Shown: positions 62,401 to 64,000 of the stretch, piece after piece
Layout of the letters: every line of letters begins with the position of its first letter
Position numbering within the stretch: the stretch's first letter is position 1
Assembly (NCBI RefSeq): GCF_018614975.1
Contig: NZ_JAGGNR010000008.1
Span: 740,741 to 804,740 of the forward strand
Origin: Paenibacillus polymyxa
GTDB lineage: Bacteria > Bacillota > Bacilli > Paenibacillales > Paenibacillaceae
Length of the DNA stretch: 64,000 bases
Reading direction: 5' to 3'
The notes under the pieces: generated by a model
What the model was told of the DNA's origin: nothing
The model's database searches: none
Seen by the model: the letters and a program-made list of their open reading frames with translations, nothing else
Translations under genes and position numbers: made by a program

Positions 62401-63840
62401 TTACGATTCCCCGCCTTCACGGGCCTGTTCACGCGGAATACGGCGAGCTACACCCGTCTTAATAGCTGCTTCAATCACGCGACTGCGCATCGATTTGACC
62501 ACTTTATCATTGAACACACTCGGAATAATGTAATAACGCGTACGCTCTTCGTCCGTAATGGCCGATGCAATCGCTTGAGCGGCTGCCAGCTTCATTTCTT
62601 CATTAATTTCGGTGGCTCGGCAATCCAGAACTGCCCTGAAGATGCCTGGGAAACATAACACGTTGTTGATCTGATTCGGATAATCGGATCGTCCTGTTGC
62701 CATTACAGCCACAATGTCTTCCACCAAGGCAGGCATAATCTCAGGTACCGGGTTTGCCATTGCAAACACGATTGGATCCTCTGCCATGGTCTGTACATCT
62801 TCGCGAGTTAACAGATTCCCGCGGGACAGGCCAATGAACACATCGGCTCCACGAATGACATCACGCAGCGAGCCAGTCTCCAGTTCGGGATTAGTACGAG
62901 CTGCATAGTCACTCCAGACTTCATTCTCATAGGTTTGTGTCCGTACAATCGCACCCTCACGATCGACACCTATAAGCCGGCTGGCTCCTGCAGACAATAA
63001 TATATTGCTGCATGCTACACCTGCTGCACCGATACCACAGACCACAATCTTCACATCTTCAATGGACTTGCCCACCAGTTTGAGCGCATTGATCAGACCC
63101 GCATATAACACAACCGCTGTGCCATGCTGGTCATCATGAAATACAGGAATATCCAATTCCTCATTCAGACGACGTTCAATTTCGAAACAACGCGGTGACG
63201 AGATATCCTCCAGATTAATGCCGCCAAAACCAGGTGATATCGCTTTCACCGTACGTATGATTTCCTCGGTATCCTGTGTGTCCAGGCAGATTGGGAAAGC
63301 ATCCACACCTGCAAACTGTTTGAATAACATCGCTTTACCTTCCATGACAGGCATCGCTGCACGAGGCCCAATATTACCAAGCCCAAGCACTGCACTGCCA
63401 TCAGATACGACGGCCACTGTATTCCGTTTAATTGTCAAGGAGAAGGCTTTGCCGGGTTCTTCTGAAATGGCTGAACATACACGAGCCACATCCGGAGTGT
63501 ACACACGTGACAGATCTTCCCGGTTTTGAATCGGGGTCTTTGGTGTTACTTCGATCTTACCGCCCAGATGAAGCAGGAACGTCCGATCCGATACATTAAT
63601 AATGGACACACCTTTAAGCTGGCGCACCCCTTCTATAATTTTACTGTTATCTTGTGCATCTGTAACTGCGACCGTCAAGTCGCGCACGCTTACATCCTGA
63701 TTGGTGGAAATCACGTCGATGGCAATGATGTCTCCCCCAGCTTCCGAGATGGCCGAGGCCACTTCGCCAAACTTGATATCCTTAGTTGTCATTTCCAGTC
63801 GAATAATAATGCTGTTCCCATCCAGATTTCTTTGATTCAT
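62401..63840 (-). CDS. NAD(P)-dependent malic enzyme with N-terminal ACT domain
   Basis: Oxidatively decarboxylates malate to pyruvate, 479 residues. An ACT-like regulatory domain (about 1-80: SIIIRLEMTTKDIKFGEV, then IIAIDVISTNQDVSVRDLTV) precedes the malic enzyme core with VYTPDVARVC, GSAVLGLGNIGPRAAMPVME, the metal region FHDDQHGTAVVLYAGL, NAD-binding CGIGAAGVACSNILL, and GLSRGNLLT. The ATG at 63840 is chosen since GGAGG lies seven bases upstream; the ATG two codons earlier is too close. It starts the pair with the HD hydrolase. The ACT domain implies control by a small ligand, perhaps an amino acid (inference). Confidence 0.93.
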   Translation of the reverse strand: MNQRNLDGNSIIIRLEMTTKDIKFGEVASAISEAGGDIIAIDVISTNQDVSVRDLTVAVTDAQDNSKIIEGVRQLKGVSIINVSDRTFLLHLGGKIEVTPKTPIQNREDLSRVYTPDVARVCSAISEEPGKAFSLTIKRNTVAVVSDGSAVLGLGNIGPRAAMPVMEGKAMLFKQFAGVDAFPICLDTQDTEEIIRTVKAISPGFGGINLEDISSPRCFEIERRLNEELDIPVFHDDQHGTAVVLYAGLINALKLVGKSIEDVKIVVCGIGAAGVACSNILLSAGASRLIGVDREGAIVRTQTYENEVWSDYAARTNPELETGSLRDVIRGADVFIGLSRGNLLTREDVQTMAEDPIVFAMANPVPEIMPALVEDIVAVMATGRSDYPNQINNVLCFPGIFRAVLDCRATEINEEMKLAAAQAIASAITDEERTRYYIIPSVFNDKVVKSMRSRVIEAAIKTGVARRIPREQAREGGES

Positions 63841-63915
63841 TTCCATTCCTCCCAGACTGCAAGTCTTGAGTTACATGTTACGTGTTTGTCTTCGCTGCGC
63901 GGACACGTTTATCCT

Positions 63916-64000
63916 TCATCTTGTCCAGAAAAAGTCGTTCAACAGCCAAATGCATAAAATAAAAAAGATGCCCTGAACACCAATGTGATATGCTCCCCCC
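63916..64000 (-). CDS. C-terminal end of a membrane protein (5' part beyond the window)
   Basis: The last 27 codons of a minus-strand frame that enters from the right edge: GGAYHIGVQGIFFILCIW, then LLNDFFWTR and TGA. A hydrophobic helix ending in aromatic and basic residues suggests the C-terminus of an integral membrane protein. It lies 75 bases upstream of the malic enzyme start, in the same direction. The length is too short to name a family. Confidence 0.4.
   Translation of the reverse strand, partial: GGAYHIGVQGIFFILCIWLLNDFFWTR

Overview
The window looks like a chromosome segment of a Paenibacillus-type Gram-positive soil bacterium. The evidence is moderate GC, strong AGGAGG-type ribosome binding sites, frequent GTG/TTG starts, YesM/YesN-type two-component regulation, many AraC regulators, CUT1 sugar ABC transporters, CcpA-like cre boxes and a dense set of plant-polysaccharide hydrolases. 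I saw no rRNA, tRNA, CRISPR array, prophage or intact insertion sequence.

Layout. Positions 1-18.9 kb are a carbohydrate block: a GH2 beta-galactosidase (cut by the window edge), a sugar ABC importer (two permeases and a binding lipoprotein), a YesM/YesN sensor-regulator pair, a secreted GH74 xyloglucanase with X2-like and CBM3 modules, an SMP-30 lactonase-like protein, two esterases (SGNH and alpha/beta), an AraC regulator and a divergent GH42 beta-galactosidase. Positions 19-25.2 kb carry a WYL regulator with an AlkZ-like partner, then uxaB-uxaA (hexuronate catabolism) with a divergent AraC regulator. Positions 25-36 kb are housekeeping and stress genes: a TPR membrane protein, an APH-type kinase, an SGNH lipase, marR-mmpL, GNAT, methyltransferase, zinc-ribbon protein and hydrolase. 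Interspersed are three degraded or truncated genes: a BadF-type kinase remnant, a cobalamin-binding/Hpt signalling gene and a GNAT that lost its 5' end beside rpiA. Positions 37.4-43.5 kb hold a chemotaxis receptor followed directly by a one-module NRPS-like enzyme (partial C, A, PCP, thioester reductase). Positions 43.5-53.4 kb hold TraX, another GNAT pseudogene, fucU, marR-MFS, a second MFS, another APH-type kinase and a GH31 alpha-xylosidase with a divergent AraC regulator. The rest (53.5-64 kb) has an orphan lipoprotein, adenine deaminase, HelD, a split-barrel flavoprotein-like protein, an aromatic acid exporter, an HD hydrolase, an ACT-domain malic enzyme and the tail of a membrane protein.

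How the genes fit together. GH74 endo-xyloglucanase, GH31 alpha-xylosidase, GH42/GH2 beta-galactosidases, esterases, a sugar importer and FucU give most activities needed to dismantle xyloglucan-like hemicellulose; uxaAB handles pectin-derived uronates. Cre-like boxes in front of several of these units suggest shared catabolite repression. The least conventional items are the A-PCP-reductase enzyme next to a chemoreceptor with a possibly structured leader, and the cluster of four decayed genes between 32 and 45 kb.

All calls come from reading the sequence and translations by eye. No database search, folding program or alignment was run.
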